Shown here: positions 34,248 through 42,792 of the stretch, piece by piece
Position numbering within the stretch: the stretch's first letter is position 1
Layout: every line of letters begins with the position of its first letter
Origin: SpSt-333 sp964371615
GTDB lineage: Bacteria > Bacteroidota > Ignavibacteria > UBA10030 > UBA8401
Reading direction: 5' to 3'
Assembly (NCBI GenBank): GCA_964371615.1
Contig: CAYJMS010000002.1
Span: 744,001-808,000, forward strand
Length of the DNA stretch: 64,000 nucleotides
Position numbers and translations under genes: made by a program
Notes under the pieces: model-generated
Databases searched by the model: none
What the model was told of the DNA's origin: nothing
Seen by the model: the letters and a program-made list of their open reading frames with translations, nothing else

Positions 34248-34763
34248 TTATTTCTCGGCGGTCTCGCCGGCCGGCGCTTCCGCAGCCGGTGCTTCAGTCT
34301 TGGTCTTCTTCTTCTGACTGATACGGGCTTTACGATCTTGTTTCTTTTTGACCGGAGCCGGCGTTTCAGCCTGATATCCATAATCAACGAGTTCCAACAA
34401 CGCCACATGAGCACCGTCACCGAGCCGCTGTCCGAGTTTAATGACGCGGGTATAGCCGCCGGCACGCGCCGCTACTTTCGGCGCGATCTCGTTGAAGAGC
34501 TCCTTTACCACCAACTTGTCGTGGATGAATTTCGCCACTTCGCGGCGTGCATGAATATTCTTCATTGCACCGTCGGTCTCTTTCGCCACGGCATTCTTCG
34601 CCCGGGTGATCAATTTCTCAACCACCATGCGGGTTTCTTTTGCTTTGGCAAGCGTGGTTTTAATCCGCTTATGCCGCAGCAACGACGTTGAAAGCGCGCT
34701 CAACAACGCTCTGCGATGACTTGCTGTACGGTTTAATTTTCTGCCTTTACGTGCATGTATCAT
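34248..34763 (-). CDS. rplQ: 50S ribosomal protein L17
   Basis: MIHARKGRKLNRTASHRRALLSALSTSLLRHKRI is the family N-terminus in pattern. At 171 residues it is about 50 longer than usual: after the core ending LLELVDYG the tail is Lys/Ala/Pro/Glu-rich (KKKQDRKARISQKKKTKTEAP) and probably disordered. L17 lines the exit tunnel region of the large subunit. AAGGA nine bases before the ATG; 20 bases after rpoA. Confidence 0.95.
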   Translation of the reverse strand: MIHARKGRKLNRTASHRRALLSALSTSLLRHKRIKTTLAKAKETRMVVEKLITRAKNAVAKETDGAMKNIHARREVAKFIHDKLVVKELFNEIAPKVAARAGGYTRVIKLGQRLGDGAHVALLELVDYGYQAETPAPVKKKQDRKARISQKKKTKTEAPAAEAPAGETAEK

Positions 34764-34783
34764 GGAACTGTCCTTTTCGCCTT

Positions 34784-35770
34784 TTAGTCACTGTCTTTCA
34801 AATATTTGTCTACATCCATACCGAACGTGAGATTGTTGGCCTCCACGATCGCCGTTAATTCCGCGAGCGATTTCCGTCCGAAATTTCTGAACCGAAGCAA
34901 TTCCGCTTCATCGCGACGGACGAGGTCGCCGAGGGATTTGATGTCGGCCGCGCGCAGACAATTATGGGAGCGCACGGATAATTCAAGTTCGTCGACGGGA
35001 GTAATGAGGATCTTGCGAATGCGGGAGATTTCTTCGTCCCGTTCGGTATCTTCTTTTTCCGTTTCCTGTGTCACGTCGAAATTGATGAACAGCTGGATAT
35101 GATCGCGCAGCACACGGCCGGCATAGGCCACGGCATCTTTCGGCACGATGGATCCGTCCGTTTCCACTTCCAGCGTCAGGCGTTCATAGTCCGTCTGCTG
35201 GCCGACCCGGGTCGACTCGACGTTATACCGAACGTTGACGATGGGAGTAAAGATCGAATCGATGGTGACGGTTCCCACCGGCTGATCGGGCATTTTATTT
35301 TCTTCGGCAGTGACATAGCCTTTGCCGCGTCCGATGCGGAATTCGATTTCGAAATCGGCATCCTTGTTCAATGTCGCAATGTGATGATCGGGATTCAGGA
35401 TTTCGACCTCCGGGCTTGCTTTCTGGATGTCATCCGCCTTGAATTTTCCCGGCCCCTTCAATCGGACCGATACTTTTCCGACTTTTTTGTTCGTCGCTTT
35501 CAGCCGGACCTGCTTCAGGTTCAAGACCATGTCCGACACGTCTTCGACAAGGCCCGGCAACGAGGTAAACTCGTGCACGATCCCTTCGATACGGATCGCC
35601 GTAATCGCATAACCGGGGAGCGAAGAAAGGAGCACGCGGCGTAAAGCATTGCCGATCGTGACGCCGTATCCCTTTTCGAGCGGCTGAACGATGAACTTGC
35701 CATAGGTGGATGTACCCGATGTTTCGTCGAGGATCACATTATCCGGCATTTGAAATTGTGTAGTGCTCAT
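34784..35770 (-). CDS. rpoA: DNA-directed RNA polymerase subunit alpha
   Basis: 328 residues. The N-terminal domain (TYGKFIVQPLEKGYGVTIGNALRRVLLSSLPGYA in pattern) dimerises and holds beta and beta'; the C-terminal domain (about 245-318: LELSVRSHNCLRAADIKSLGDLV, LLRFRNFGRKSLAEL) binds UP elements and activators. Normal length, standard alpha-operon position between rpsD and rplQ. Confidence 0.98.
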   Translation of the reverse strand: MSTTQFQMPDNVILDETSGTSTYGKFIVQPLEKGYGVTIGNALRRVLLSSLPGYAITAIRIEGIVHEFTSLPGLVEDVSDMVLNLKQVRLKATNKKVGKVSVRLKGPGKFKADDIQKASPEVEILNPDHHIATLNKDADFEIEFRIGRGKGYVTAEENKMPDQPVGTVTIDSIFTPIVNVRYNVESTRVGQQTDYERLTLEVETDGSIVPKDAVAYAGRVLRDHIQLFINFDVTQETEKEDTERDEEISRIRKILITPVDELELSVRSHNCLRAADIKSLGDLVRRDEAELLRFRNFGRKSLAELTAIVEANNLTFGMDVDKYLKDSD

Positions 35771-35804
35771 AATTGGTTCTCGTCAGATGGAAAAAATCAA
35801 ATCA

Positions 35805-36416
35805 TTATTTAGAGTACAACTCGACCACGAGCTGTTCATTGGCCAGCATCGGGATCTCTTCGCGTTCGGGAACACGGAGGAAGGAACCCGTCATAGCCGC
35901 TTTATCCAGGCTGACCCAGGTATACATCGACGCATCTTTCACCCGCTTCATGGCATTGTGAATGATATCGAGCTGTTTGCTCTTGTCGCGGACCTGAATC
36001 ACATCTCCCACCTTAATCTGATAGGACGGGATGTTGACCTTGTTATTGTTCACTTTGAAGTGGCCGTGGGTCACCATCTGCCGGGCCGAACGTCGTGTCG
36101 GCGCAAATCCAAGACGATAGACGACGTTATCCAGGCGCTGCTCGAGCAGTTTCACCAGGTTATCGCCGGTCTTCCCTTTCATACCGGTTGCCTTTTCGAA
36201 ATAATTCCTGAATTGACGCTCGAGGACACCGTAGATAAACTTCATCTTCTGCTTCTCTTTCAACTGCAATCCGTACTCGGATACTTTCGAACGCTTTCCC
36301 TTGCCGTGCTGGCCGGGTCCGTACGGACGCCGTTCCATGAACTTTGCGGCTTTATTACTGAGAGCGATCCCCAGTTTGCGGGATTGTTTTACGACGGAAC
36401 CTGTATTTCGTGCCAT
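35805..36416 (-). CDS. rpsD: 30S ribosomal protein S4
   Basis: 203 residues with the S4 core (RLDNVVYRLGFAPTRRSARQMVTHGHFKVNNN, the S4 RNA-binding domain). The N-terminus has no CxxC zinc site (the C- form). S4 starts 30S assembly and in many bacteria represses the alpha operon; no clear S4 mRNA pseudoknot was identified here. Confidence 0.97.
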   Translation of the reverse strand: MARNTGSVVKQSRKLGIALSNKAAKFMERRPYGPGQHGKGKRSKVSEYGLQLKEKQKMKFIYGVLERQFRNYFEKATGMKGKTGDNLVKLLEQRLDNVVYRLGFAPTRRSARQMVTHGHFKVNNNKVNIPSYQIKVGDVIQVRDKSKQLDIIHNAMKRVKDASMYTWVSLDKAAMTGSFLRVPEREEIPMLANEQLVVELYSK

Positions 36417-36443
36417 GCTTCTTTACATTCCTTTGATATTATG

Positions 36444-36848
36444 TTACACTCTGCGACGTTTGGGAGGACGGCAGCCGTTATGAGGAATCGGCGTGATGTC
36501 GCGAATCACCGTTACTTCCAGTCCGGCGGTCTGCAAAGAGCGGATGGCCGCCTCGCGTCCCGAACCGGGGCCTTTGACAAACACTTCCACTTTGCGCAGC
36601 CCGAGATCGTAGGCTTCTTTTGCCGCTCCTTCGGCGGATATCTGCGCCGCATACGGCGTGTTTTTCCGAGATCCCTTGAACCCGTTTTTACCTGCGGACG
36701 ACCACGAAATGGTGTTGCCGTACGTGTCGGTGATCGTTACAATCACATTGTTGAACGTTGCTTTGATGAACACTTTACCGTTCACGTCAACGTGGATCTT
36801 TTTCTTCTTTTTTGCCGCTGTAGTCGGGGCTGCTTGATGTTTAGCCAC
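36444..36848 (-). CDS. rpsK: 30S ribosomal protein S11
   Basis: 134 residues beginning at GTG 36848 with AAAGGA seven bases upstream. The N-terminus is Lys-rich (AAKKKKKIHVDVNGK), then the family core FNNVIVTITDTYGNTISWSSAG and a C-terminal NGCRPPKRRRV. Part of the platform of the 30S subunit near the mRNA exit. Confidence 0.97.
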   Translation of the reverse strand: MAKHQAAPTTAAKKKKKIHVDVNGKVFIKATFNNVIVTITDTYGNTISWSSAGKNGFKGSRKNTPYAAQISAEGAAKEAYDLGLRKVEVFVKGPGSGREAAIRSLQTAGLEVTVIRDITPIPHNGCRPPKRRRV

Positions 36849-36868
36849 TGGTCATCCTTTCAAACTAT

Positions 36869-37252
36869 TTATTTCTTGGCGATCGCTTTTTTCTTGCCGG
36901 CAACCGTCTTCCTCTTGCCTTTGCGCGTTCGTGAATTTGTTCGTGTTCGCTGTCCCCGTACCGGGAGTCCTTTACGATGACGCAGTCCGCGGTACGATCC
37001 GATGTCCATCAATCGCTTGATGTTCATCTGCGTTTCCGCGCGCAGCGCGCCTTCGGTTTTATACTCTGTTTGGAGGATCGTTCGGATCTTATTGATCTCT
37101 TCATCCGTCAACGTGCCGATCTTTTTGCTTTCATCGATTCCGGCTTTGGCCAGGATCTCTTCGGCGGTACTTCGGCCGATGCCGAAGATATAAGTCAGTC
37201 CGATAACAGAACGTTTATTTTTTGGTAAGTCAACACCGGCAATACGAGCCAC
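36869..37252 (-). CDS. rpsM: 30S ribosomal protein S13
   Basis: 127 residues starting at GTG 37252 (AGGAG eight bases upstream). Core motifs ARIAGVDLPKNKR, YIFGIGRSTAEEIL and RHRKGLPVRGQRTRTNSRTRKG. The C-terminal basic tail (KRKTVAGKKKAIAKK) reaches the P-site tRNA. S13 contacts the 50S subunit in bridges B1a/b. Confidence 0.97.
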   Translation of the reverse strand: MARIAGVDLPKNKRSVIGLTYIFGIGRSTAEEILAKAGIDESKKIGTLTDEEINKIRTILQTEYKTEGALRAETQMNIKRLMDIGSYRGLRHRKGLPVRGQRTRTNSRTRKGKRKTVAGKKKAIAKK

Positions 37253-37271
37253 TGATTATTCTCCTAGTCTA

Positions 37272-37388
37272 TTAACCTTGACGTTGTTTGTGTTTAGGAT
37301 TCTTCTTGCAGATCACCATCACTTTGCCCTTGCGGCGAATGATCTTGCAGTTTTCACAGATCTTCTTTACGGATGCACGAACTTTCAT
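37272..37388 (-). CDS. rpmJ: 50S ribosomal protein L36, zinc-binding form
   Basis: A 38-residue gene translated by hand: MKVRASVKKICENCK, IIRRKGKVMVICK, then KNPKHKQRQG. The four zinc ligands Cys11, Cys14, Cys27 and His33 are all present, so this is the C+ form. Lies between infA and rpsM as in most bacteria. Confidence 0.95.
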   Translation of the reverse strand: MKVRASVKKICENCKIIRRKGKVMVICKKNPKHKQRQG

Positions 37389-37407
37389 TATTGTCCCTTT
37401 TCAACTC

Positions 37408-37626
37408 TTATTTATAGCGATACGTGATTCTACCTTTGGTCAGGTCGTACGGCGAGAGTTCCACCGTCACTTTGTCTCCGACAAGAATCTTGATGTAATT
37501 CATCCTCATCTTACCGGAAATATGAGCAAGAATTTCATGTCCATTATCCAGTTTGACCCGGAACGATGCGTTTGGCAGCGTATCCGTGATGACTCCGTCG
37601 ACCTTAATTGCGCCTTGTTTGGACAT
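37408..37626 (-). CDS. infA: Translation initiation factor IF-1
   Basis: 72 residues, one OB fold: MSKQGAIKVDGVITDTLPNASF, GHEILAHISGKMRMNYIKIL, and LSPYDLTKGRITYRYK. Binds the 30S A site with IF-2 and IF-3. Starts 2 bases after the map stop, so translation is probably coupled to map. Confidence 0.97.
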   Translation of the reverse strand: MSKQGAIKVDGVITDTLPNASFRVKLDNGHEILAHISGKMRMNYIKILVGDKVTVELSPYDLTKGRITYRYK

Positions 37627-37628
37627 TC

Positions 37629-38396
37629 TTAATTATACACCGTTAAAATTTCAGCATTGCCTTTTCGGACGACGACCGTATACTCAAAGTGCGCCGACGG
37701 CATGCCGTCTTCCGTGATGATCGTCCACCGATCCGATGCCGTCCGCACTCTGTGCGACCCCATATTCACCATCGGTTCGATTGCCAGCGTCATCCCTTCT
37801 CTCAGCACGATCCCCTTATTCGGTTTTCCGTAATTCGGAACCTGCGGATCTTCGTGCAGTTCCCTGCCAATGGCATGTCCGACAAGATCACGGACGACAG
37901 AAAATCCTTCCGCTTCGACCAGGGACTGCACTGCAAAGCCGATATCCCCGATTCTTTTCCCCTCCACCGCCTGCTCTACCGCTTTCGCAAGTGATTCTTT
38001 GGTCACCCGCATCAGTCTCTTTTTCTCTTCCGACACTTCTCCGACCGGGAACGTAAACGCGCCGTCGCCGTAAAATCCGTTCTTTTTCGTCCCCACGTCA
38101 ATCGATACAATTTCGCCTTCCCTCAGCACCCGGTTTCCCGGAATTCCGTGCACCACTTCGTTGTCGATGGAGACGCACAAGGTACCCGGAAAAAGATTAT
38201 CCGCCTCAAATCCGTACCCCTTAAACGCCGGTTCCGCTCCGCAACTTCTGATATAATCTTCGGCCAATCCGTCAAGTTGTTTTGTGGTCACACCCGGCCG
38301 CACCTGCGTGCCGATCAACTTTATGACCTCGCCAACGATCCGGTTGCTTTCCCGCATGAACTCGATCTCGTGGGCCGATTTTAACGATATCGCCAT
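37629..38396 (-). CDS. map: Methionine aminopeptidase, type I
   Basis: 255 residues. Removes the initiator Met from nascent proteins. Metal ligands are visible: SIDVGTKKNGFYGDGAFTF (two Asp), GHAIGRELHEDPQVPNYG (His), the MTLAIEPMVNMG Glu, and the last Glu in TIITEDGMPSAHFEYTVVV. No N-terminal zinc-finger extension. Between secY and infA; adk, often found here, is absent. Confidence 0.97.
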   Translation of the reverse strand: MAISLKSAHEIEFMRESNRIVGEVIKLIGTQVRPGVTTKQLDGLAEDYIRSCGAEPAFKGYGFEADNLFPGTLCVSIDNEVVHGIPGNRVLREGEIVSIDVGTKKNGFYGDGAFTFPVGEVSEEKKRLMRVTKESLAKAVEQAVEGKRIGDIGFAVQSLVEAEGFSVVRDLVGHAIGRELHEDPQVPNYGKPNKGIVLREGMTLAIEPMVNMGSHRVRTASDRWTIITEDGMPSAHFEYTVVVRKGNAEILTVYN

Positions 38397-38406
38397 ACTG
38401 TACCGA

Positions 38407-39747
38407 TCAACGGCCGATACGGCCTTTAATCTTCCCGCTTTTCATGAAACCGTCGTAATGACGCATCAACAAATGTGATTCGATCTGCTGCAGCGTATCC
38501 AGTGCGACACCGACGGAAATCAATAAACTCGTTCCGCCGAAGAACGACGCAAAGCTGGAAGTGATGCCAAACCGCACCATGAATGCCGGAAGCACTGCGA
38601 CGAACGCAAGGAAAATCGATCCCGGCAACGTGATCTTCGTCAGGATGTTGTCAATAAACTCCGACGTATGCTTGCCCGGACGAATACCGGGGATGAATCC
38701 GCCGTTTTTCTGCATATTCTCCGCGACATCTTTCGGATTAAACGCAATGGCGGTATAAAAATAGGTAAAGAACACGATCATCAATCCGTAAAAGAACGCA
38801 TAGGTGAACGATGTATAGTCAAAATATCCTGCGATGGAACCGATAAACTCACTGTCCGGGAAGAATGTCAGAATTGTGCTCGGGATAAACATGAGCGACT
38901 GCGCGAAAATGATCGGCATAACACCCGCCGTGTTGACCCGCATCGGAATATACTGCGTAACGCCGCCGTAGACTTTCCGTCCGACGACCCGCTTTGCATA
39001 TTGCACCGGAATGCGCCGCGTTCCCTGCGTGACCAATACTACGCCGGCAACAATCAACACCATGGCGCCGAGAATGATCAACTCAATAATCAACGGCCGC
39101 GCACCGGAACTGATCAACTGGAACTCATCCAGGATGGCATGAGGGAACCGTGCGATAATACCGATGAAGATGATCAACGAGATACCGTTGCCGATACCGC
39201 GCTCGGTGATCTGCTCGCCGAGCCACATCATGAACATGGTCCCCGATGTCAGGAAGATCATGGTGCTGAATGCGAAAAACAATCCCTGTACTTCTACGGG
39301 AACAATCGGTACGCCGTTGGCATTGAGGCTCTCCAACCGCACACTGACGCCCCAAGCCTGCAGCAGCGAGATAACCACGGTACCGAGCCGGGTATACTGA
39401 TTGATTTTTTTCCTGCCGGACTCCCCTTCTTTCTGCAATTTCTGGAAGAACGGGACGACGGCACCGAGCAACTGGATGATGATCGACGCGCTGATATACG
39501 GCATAATGCCGAGCGCAAAGATCGCCGCATTGCTGAACGCGCCGCCGACGAACATGTCATAGAGTCCGAAGAGCGTGTCGCTCGATTGGTTTCGCATTGC
39601 ATCCGCCAGCACGCCGGCGTCGACACCGGGCAGTGTGATGTGGGAACCGATGCGGACCACGATCAACAGCGCGGCGGTAAACAGCAACCGTGTCCGCAGC
39701 TCTTCGATCTTGAAAATATTCCGAAAACTATCAGTAATCTTACTCAT
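38407..39747 (-). CDS. secY: Protein translocase subunit SecY
   Basis: 446 residues, ten membrane helices. Family patterns: RIGSHITLPGVDAGVL, ALGIMPYISASIIIQLLGAVVPFFQKLQKEGESGRKKINQYTR in layout, and RPGKHTSEFIDNIL in the C5 loop region. It forms the channel for protein export and membrane insertion with SecE. Ten bases before map. Confidence 0.97.
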   Translation of the reverse strand: MSKITDSFRNIFKIEELRTRLLFTAALLIVVRIGSHITLPGVDAGVLADAMRNQSSDTLFGLYDMFVGGAFSNAAIFALGIMPYISASIIIQLLGAVVPFFQKLQKEGESGRKKINQYTRLGTVVISLLQAWGVSVRLESLNANGVPIVPVEVQGLFFAFSTMIFLTSGTMFMMWLGEQITERGIGNGISLIIFIGIIARFPHAILDEFQLISSGARPLIIELIILGAMVLIVAGVVLVTQGTRRIPVQYAKRVVGRKVYGGVTQYIPMRVNTAGVMPIIFAQSLMFIPSTILTFFPDSEFIGSIAGYFDYTSFTYAFFYGLMIVFFTYFYTAIAFNPKDVAENMQKNGGFIPGIRPGKHTSEFIDNILTKITLPGSIFLAFVAVLPAFMVRFGITSSFASFFGGTSLLISVGVALDTLQQIESHLLMRHYDGFMKSGKIKGRIGR

Positions 39748-39756
39748 TGATCAATG

Positions 39757-40248
39757 TCATTTTTGTGGAGCAGCAGTTTTTTCAACGACCAGTTCTGTTG
39801 TCGTTCCACCGGCTGCGGAGATCTTCTCGACCGCGGATTTTGAAAACTTGTGAGCGGTCACTTTCAGTGAGGTTTTCAGATCGCCGTCGCCGAGCACCTT
39901 CACCGGTGACTTTTTGTCGGAAACGACTCCTGTTGCATAGAGCACTGCAGGCGAAATGACGCCGTCGGAAACCTTTTTTGAGTCCACGAGCTTCTGCAGC
40001 GTGCTGACGTTGACCACCGAATATTCGATCCGGTGCACCGGGGTGAATCCGAATTTCGGAAGGCGGCGTACCAGGGGCATTTGACCCCCTTCAAAGTTCC
40101 GTTTTTGACCGGAACCCGAGCGGGAGCCCTGACCTTTATGTCCGCGCGTCGATGTTCCGCCGTGACCGGATCCCTGTCCGCGGCCGATGCGCTTCCGTTT
40201 CTTTTTTGACCCCTGTGCGTAACGTAAATTGCTTAAGATATCTGCCAT
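39757..40248 (-). CDS. rplO: 50S ribosomal protein L15
   Basis: 163 residues with the Gly-rich basic N-terminus (RIGRGQGSGHGGTSTRGHKGQGSRSGSG in pattern) followed by GGQMPLVRRLPKFGF and a VLGDGDL C-terminal block. AGGAG seven bases before the ATG. A late-assembling protein of the large subunit near the central protuberance. The C-terminus ends KTAAPQK, slightly longer than usual. Confidence 0.97.
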   Translation of the reverse strand: MADILSNLRYAQGSKKKRKRIGRGQGSGHGGTSTRGHKGQGSRSGSGQKRNFEGGQMPLVRRLPKFGFTPVHRIEYSVVNVSTLQKLVDSKKVSDGVISPAVLYATGVVSDKKSPVKVLGDGDLKTSLKVTAHKFSKSAVEKISAAGGTTTELVVEKTAAPQK

Positions 40249-40308
40249 TGTTTCTCCTGATGGTACTAACGCTCCGGAGCCGGAGCTCGCCTCATCATCT
40301 AATAATGA

Positions 40309-40503
40309 TTACGATTGAATTTCTTCTACTTTCACCATATGCCGTACGGCATTGATCATGCCGCGAATCTGCGGCGTATCGGTATGCACGACCGAATAGT
40401 TCGGGCGTCCGAGACCGAGCGCTTTGATCGTTGCTTTGTGCTTTGCCAATGTATCGATGATACTTCGCGTTTGTGTGATCTTAATTTTTTTCGGCGCTGC
40501 CAT
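40309..40503 (-). CDS. rpmD: 50S ribosomal protein L30
   Basis: 64 residues from MAAPKKIKITQTRSIIDT (ATG 40503; a GTG two codons earlier has no better site). Core LGLGRPNYSVVHTDTPQIRGMINAVRHMV matches L30 in layout. Between rpsE and rplO, the standard spc order. Confidence 0.95.
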   Translation of the reverse strand: MAAPKKIKITQTRSIIDTLAKHKATIKALGLGRPNYSVVHTDTPQIRGMINAVRHMVKVEEIQS

Positions 40504-40517
40504 AGTCACTCACACCT

Positions 40518-41021
40518 TTAGTTTTGAAAAAGTTCTTGGATGGAAATTCCGCGTTCGTGCGCAATCATCCGCGCATCCCGCATCGACAACAGCGCGCTCA
40601 ACGTCGCTTTCACCACGTTGTGCGGATTGGACGACCCCATTTGTTTCGTCAGCACGTCCTTGACGCCTGCCAGTTCGAGAACGGCACGTACTCCGCCGCC
40701 GGCAATCAATCCGGTTCCGGGCGCCGCCGGACGCAGCAGTACTTTACCGGCGCCGAATTTTCCCAGCACTTCGTGCGGGACGGTGCCGTTGATAAGGGGG
40801 ACTTTCACCACATTTTTCTTCGCATCATCGGTTCCTTTGGCGATCGCATCGGCAACTTCATTGGCCTTCCCGAGTCCTATTCCGACATGCCCGTTTCCGT
40901 CACCGACCACAACGATGGCGTTGAAACTGAACCGCCGTCCGCCCTTCACCACTTTCGCGACGCGGTTGATGTGCACCAGTTTGTCTTTCAGATCAAGTTC
41001 ACTTGCTTTAATTCGTGCCAA
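40518..41021 (-). CDS. rpsE: 30S ribosomal protein S5
   Basis: 167 residues starting at TTG 41021 with GAGG seven bases upstream. Family motifs: DKLVHINRVAKVVKGGRRFSFNAIVVVGDGNGHVG in layout, KNVVKVPLINGTVPHEV, RPAAPGTGLIAGG and SSNPHNVVKAT. S5 sits near the mRNA entry and affects decoding accuracy. The tRNA-Gln gene lies 40 bases upstream, between rplR and this gene. Confidence 0.97.
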   Translation of the reverse strand: MARIKASELDLKDKLVHINRVAKVVKGGRRFSFNAIVVVGDGNGHVGIGLGKANEVADAIAKGTDDAKKNVVKVPLINGTVPHEVLGKFGAGKVLLRPAAPGTGLIAGGGVRAVLELAGVKDVLTKQMGSSNPHNVVKATLSALLSMRDARMIAHERGISIQELFQN

Positions 41022-41060
41022 GGGTAAACCTCATGTTGATGATATATTCTTTGGTAATTG

Positions 41061-41131
41061 CTGTCGTGCCTGGATTCGAACCAGGATTAACGGCTCCAAA
41101 GGCCGCTGTCCTGCCATTGGACGACACGACA
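41061..41131 (-). tRNA. tRNA-Gln (anticodon TTG)
   Basis: 71 nt folded by hand: acceptor TGTCGTG with CACGACA (7 bp), D stem GTCC/GGAC, anticodon stem GCGGC/GCCGT with loop CTTTGGA (anticodon TTG), a 4-nt variable loop TAAT, T stem CCTGG/CCAGG with loop TTCGAAT, discriminator G. CCA is not encoded. It lies inside the spc ribosomal operon between rplR and rpsE, so it must be cut out of the mRNA. Confidence 0.93.
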
Positions 41132-41140
41132 ATCCGTGGT

Positions 41141-41509
41141 TTAGAATTTCAAACCGGCTTCGCGAGCACTATCGGCCAGAGCTTTCACTCGGCCATGGTA
41201 CAGGTAACCGTTTCGATCGAATACGACAGCATTAATATTTTTTTCCAGCGCTTTCTTTGCCAGCAATTTCCCGACGATCTGCGACCGTTCCACCTTCGTC
41301 TTTGCGGCCGTCATTTCACCTTTTACATCCTTCGAATTCGAAGAGATCGACACCAGTGTCTTGCCGATGGTGTCATCGATGATCTGTCCGTAAATATCGT
41401 TCAAACTGCGATAGACCGTGAATCGCGGACGTTCGGAAGTGCCGTAGATTTTTTTCCGGATTGTTGCCTTAATACGCAGACGGCGTTTGTTGTAATGTCT
41501 CTTTATCAT
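41141..41509 (-). CDS. rplR: 50S ribosomal protein L18
   Basis: 122 residues: MIKRHYNKRRLRIKATIRKKI, then SERPRFTVYRSLNDIYGQIIDD, and FDRNGYLYHGRVKALADSAREAGLKF. It binds 5S rRNA in the central protuberance. Only 9 bases separate its stop from the tRNA-Gln gene. Confidence 0.97.
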   Translation of the reverse strand: MIKRHYNKRRLRIKATIRKKIYGTSERPRFTVYRSLNDIYGQIIDDTIGKTLVSISSNSKDVKGEMTAAKTKVERSQIVGKLLAKKALEKNINAVVFDRNGYLYHGRVKALADSAREAGLKF

Positions 41510-41531
41510 AGTCTCAATCTACCGTTAATGA

Positions 41532-42077
41532 TTATTTTGAACTCGCAGCAGTCTTACCGGCTTTGCGGCGGATGTGCTCGTTTTCGTACTTCACGCCCTT
41601 GCCCTTGTACGGCTCGGGTTCCTTGAAGGACCGCAGTTTAGCCGAGACGAGACCCACCAACTGTTTGTCGCTGCCAGAAATTACGATGCTGGTCTGCGTC
41701 GGAGTTTCAATTTTAATGGATTCCGGGCCCCGGAAAATGATGGGATGGGAAAAACCAAGCGCAAGCGCAAGATTCTTTCCTTTGATTTCCGCTTTGTATC
41801 CCACACCGACCAATTCCAGTTTTTTCGAAAATCCTTCGCTCACGCCCTTCACCATGTTGGCGATGTTCGCCCGTGTGGTGCCGTGCACTGCGCGGTCGGT
41901 TCTGGACTCTGTGGCGCGGGACAGGATCACTTCGTTCCCTTTGGATTCCAGAGTGATACTCGGATGAATCCGCTCTTTCAATTCGCCCAATTTCCCCTTC
42001 ACGGTCACCACGCTGTTGTTGACGGTGAGCGTTACTCCTGCGGGGAGCACAACCGGTTTTTTGCCAATTCGTGACAC
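41532..42077 (-). CDS. rplF: 50S ribosomal protein L6
   Basis: 181 residues from GTG 42077 (AAAGGAG eight bases upstream). MSRIGKKPVVLPAGVTLTVNN, then GTTRANIANMVKGVSEGFSKKLELVGVGYKA in layout, and a C-terminal PEPYKGKGVKYENEHIRRKAGKTA, the family signature. It lies near the factor-binding site. Confidence 0.97.
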   Translation of the reverse strand: MSRIGKKPVVLPAGVTLTVNNSVVTVKGKLGELKERIHPSITLESKGNEVILSRATESRTDRAVHGTTRANIANMVKGVSEGFSKKLELVGVGYKAEIKGKNLALALGFSHPIIFRGPESIKIETPTQTSIVISGSDKQLVGLVSAKLRSFKEPEPYKGKGVKYENEHIRRKAGKTAASSK

Positions 42078-42090
42078 GATTACTACTCCT

Positions 42091-42489
42091 TTACCAAATG
42101 AGGCAGAGAACTTCTCCGCCGACGTTTTCTTTTCGCGCTTGTTTATCGGACATCAAGCCCTTTGATGTCGATACGATCGCCAGACCGAGACCGTTGTTCA
42201 CGCGCGGCAACTGATCGACCGCCCGGTAGTTCCGTCGGCCCGGAGTGCTGACTCTGCGCGTTCCCTTGATCACGTTCGATCCGTTGAAATACTTCAACGC
42301 GATCCGGATCGTTCCTTGCTTGGTAACGTCATCCACCACTTCATACTTGGTGATGAGTTTGTTGTCCGCAAGAATGCGGGTGATCTCTCGCTTCACATTG
42401 GATGCGGGGATCTCGACCTTCTTATGCTTTGCCTGAATGGCGTTGCGAAGGCGTGTTAAATAATCTGCAATTGGATCTGAGTGGGCCAT
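42091..42489 (-). CDS. rpsH: 30S ribosomal protein S8
   Basis: 132 residues from ATG 42489 (MAHSDPIADYLTRLRNAIQ); AGGAG lies 11 bases upstream, while the in-frame TTG at 42498 is too close to it. C-terminal signature SRVNNGLGLAIVSTSKGLMSDKQA-like block is present (RVNNGLGLAIVSTSKG). An assembly protein for the 30S central domain and the usual repressor of the spc operon. Confidence 0.97.
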   Translation of the reverse strand: MAHSDPIADYLTRLRNAIQAKHKKVEIPASNVKREITRILADNKLITKYEVVDDVTKQGTIRIALKYFNGSNVIKGTRRVSTPGRRNYRAVDQLPRVNNGLGLAIVSTSKGLMSDKQARKENVGGEVLCLIW

Positions 42490-42511
42490 CGAAAACAATC
42501 TCCTGATTCGT

Positions 42512-42781
42512 TTACCAGCTTGCTTTTACAAGACCGGGAATTTTACCTTCATGTGCCATTTTGCGTAACATCAACCGGGACAGGCCGAACTTGCGGTAAT
42601 ACCCGCGGGACCGGCCGGTCAGATTACATCGATTGTGCAGCCGTGTCGGATGACTGTCTCTCGGCAGTTGCCGCAGTCCTTCCACATCCCCTGCTTCGAT
42701 CAATTCTTTTCGTTTTGCGGCGTATTTCGCCACGGTTTTTTCGCGTCGTCGTTGTCTCGCTATTGAACTAAGTTTTGCCAT
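42512..42781 (-). CDS. rpsN: 30S ribosomal protein S14, zinc-free form
   Basis: 89 residues, the long C- form without the CxxC pairs: MAKLSSIARQRRREKTVAKY, RLHNRCNLTGRSRGYYRKFGLSR and GKIPGLVKASW. GGGAG five bases before the ATG. Lies between rplE and rpsH. Confidence 0.97.
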   Translation of the reverse strand: MAKLSSIARQRRREKTVAKYAAKRKELIEAGDVEGLRQLPRDSHPTRLHNRCNLTGRSRGYYRKFGLSRLMLRKMAHEGKIPGLVKASW

Positions 42782-42792
42782 GGTCTCCCTTT

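Noticed and set aside
38397..38406. adk between secY and map
   Set aside because: Only 9-10 bases separate the two genes; adenylate kinase must be elsewhere.
38668..39750. A 360-codon open frame opposite secY, and a similar one at 35763-36980 opposite rpsD/rpsK
   Set aside because: Both lie over certain genes and spell low-complexity or His/Arg-rich sequence without domains.
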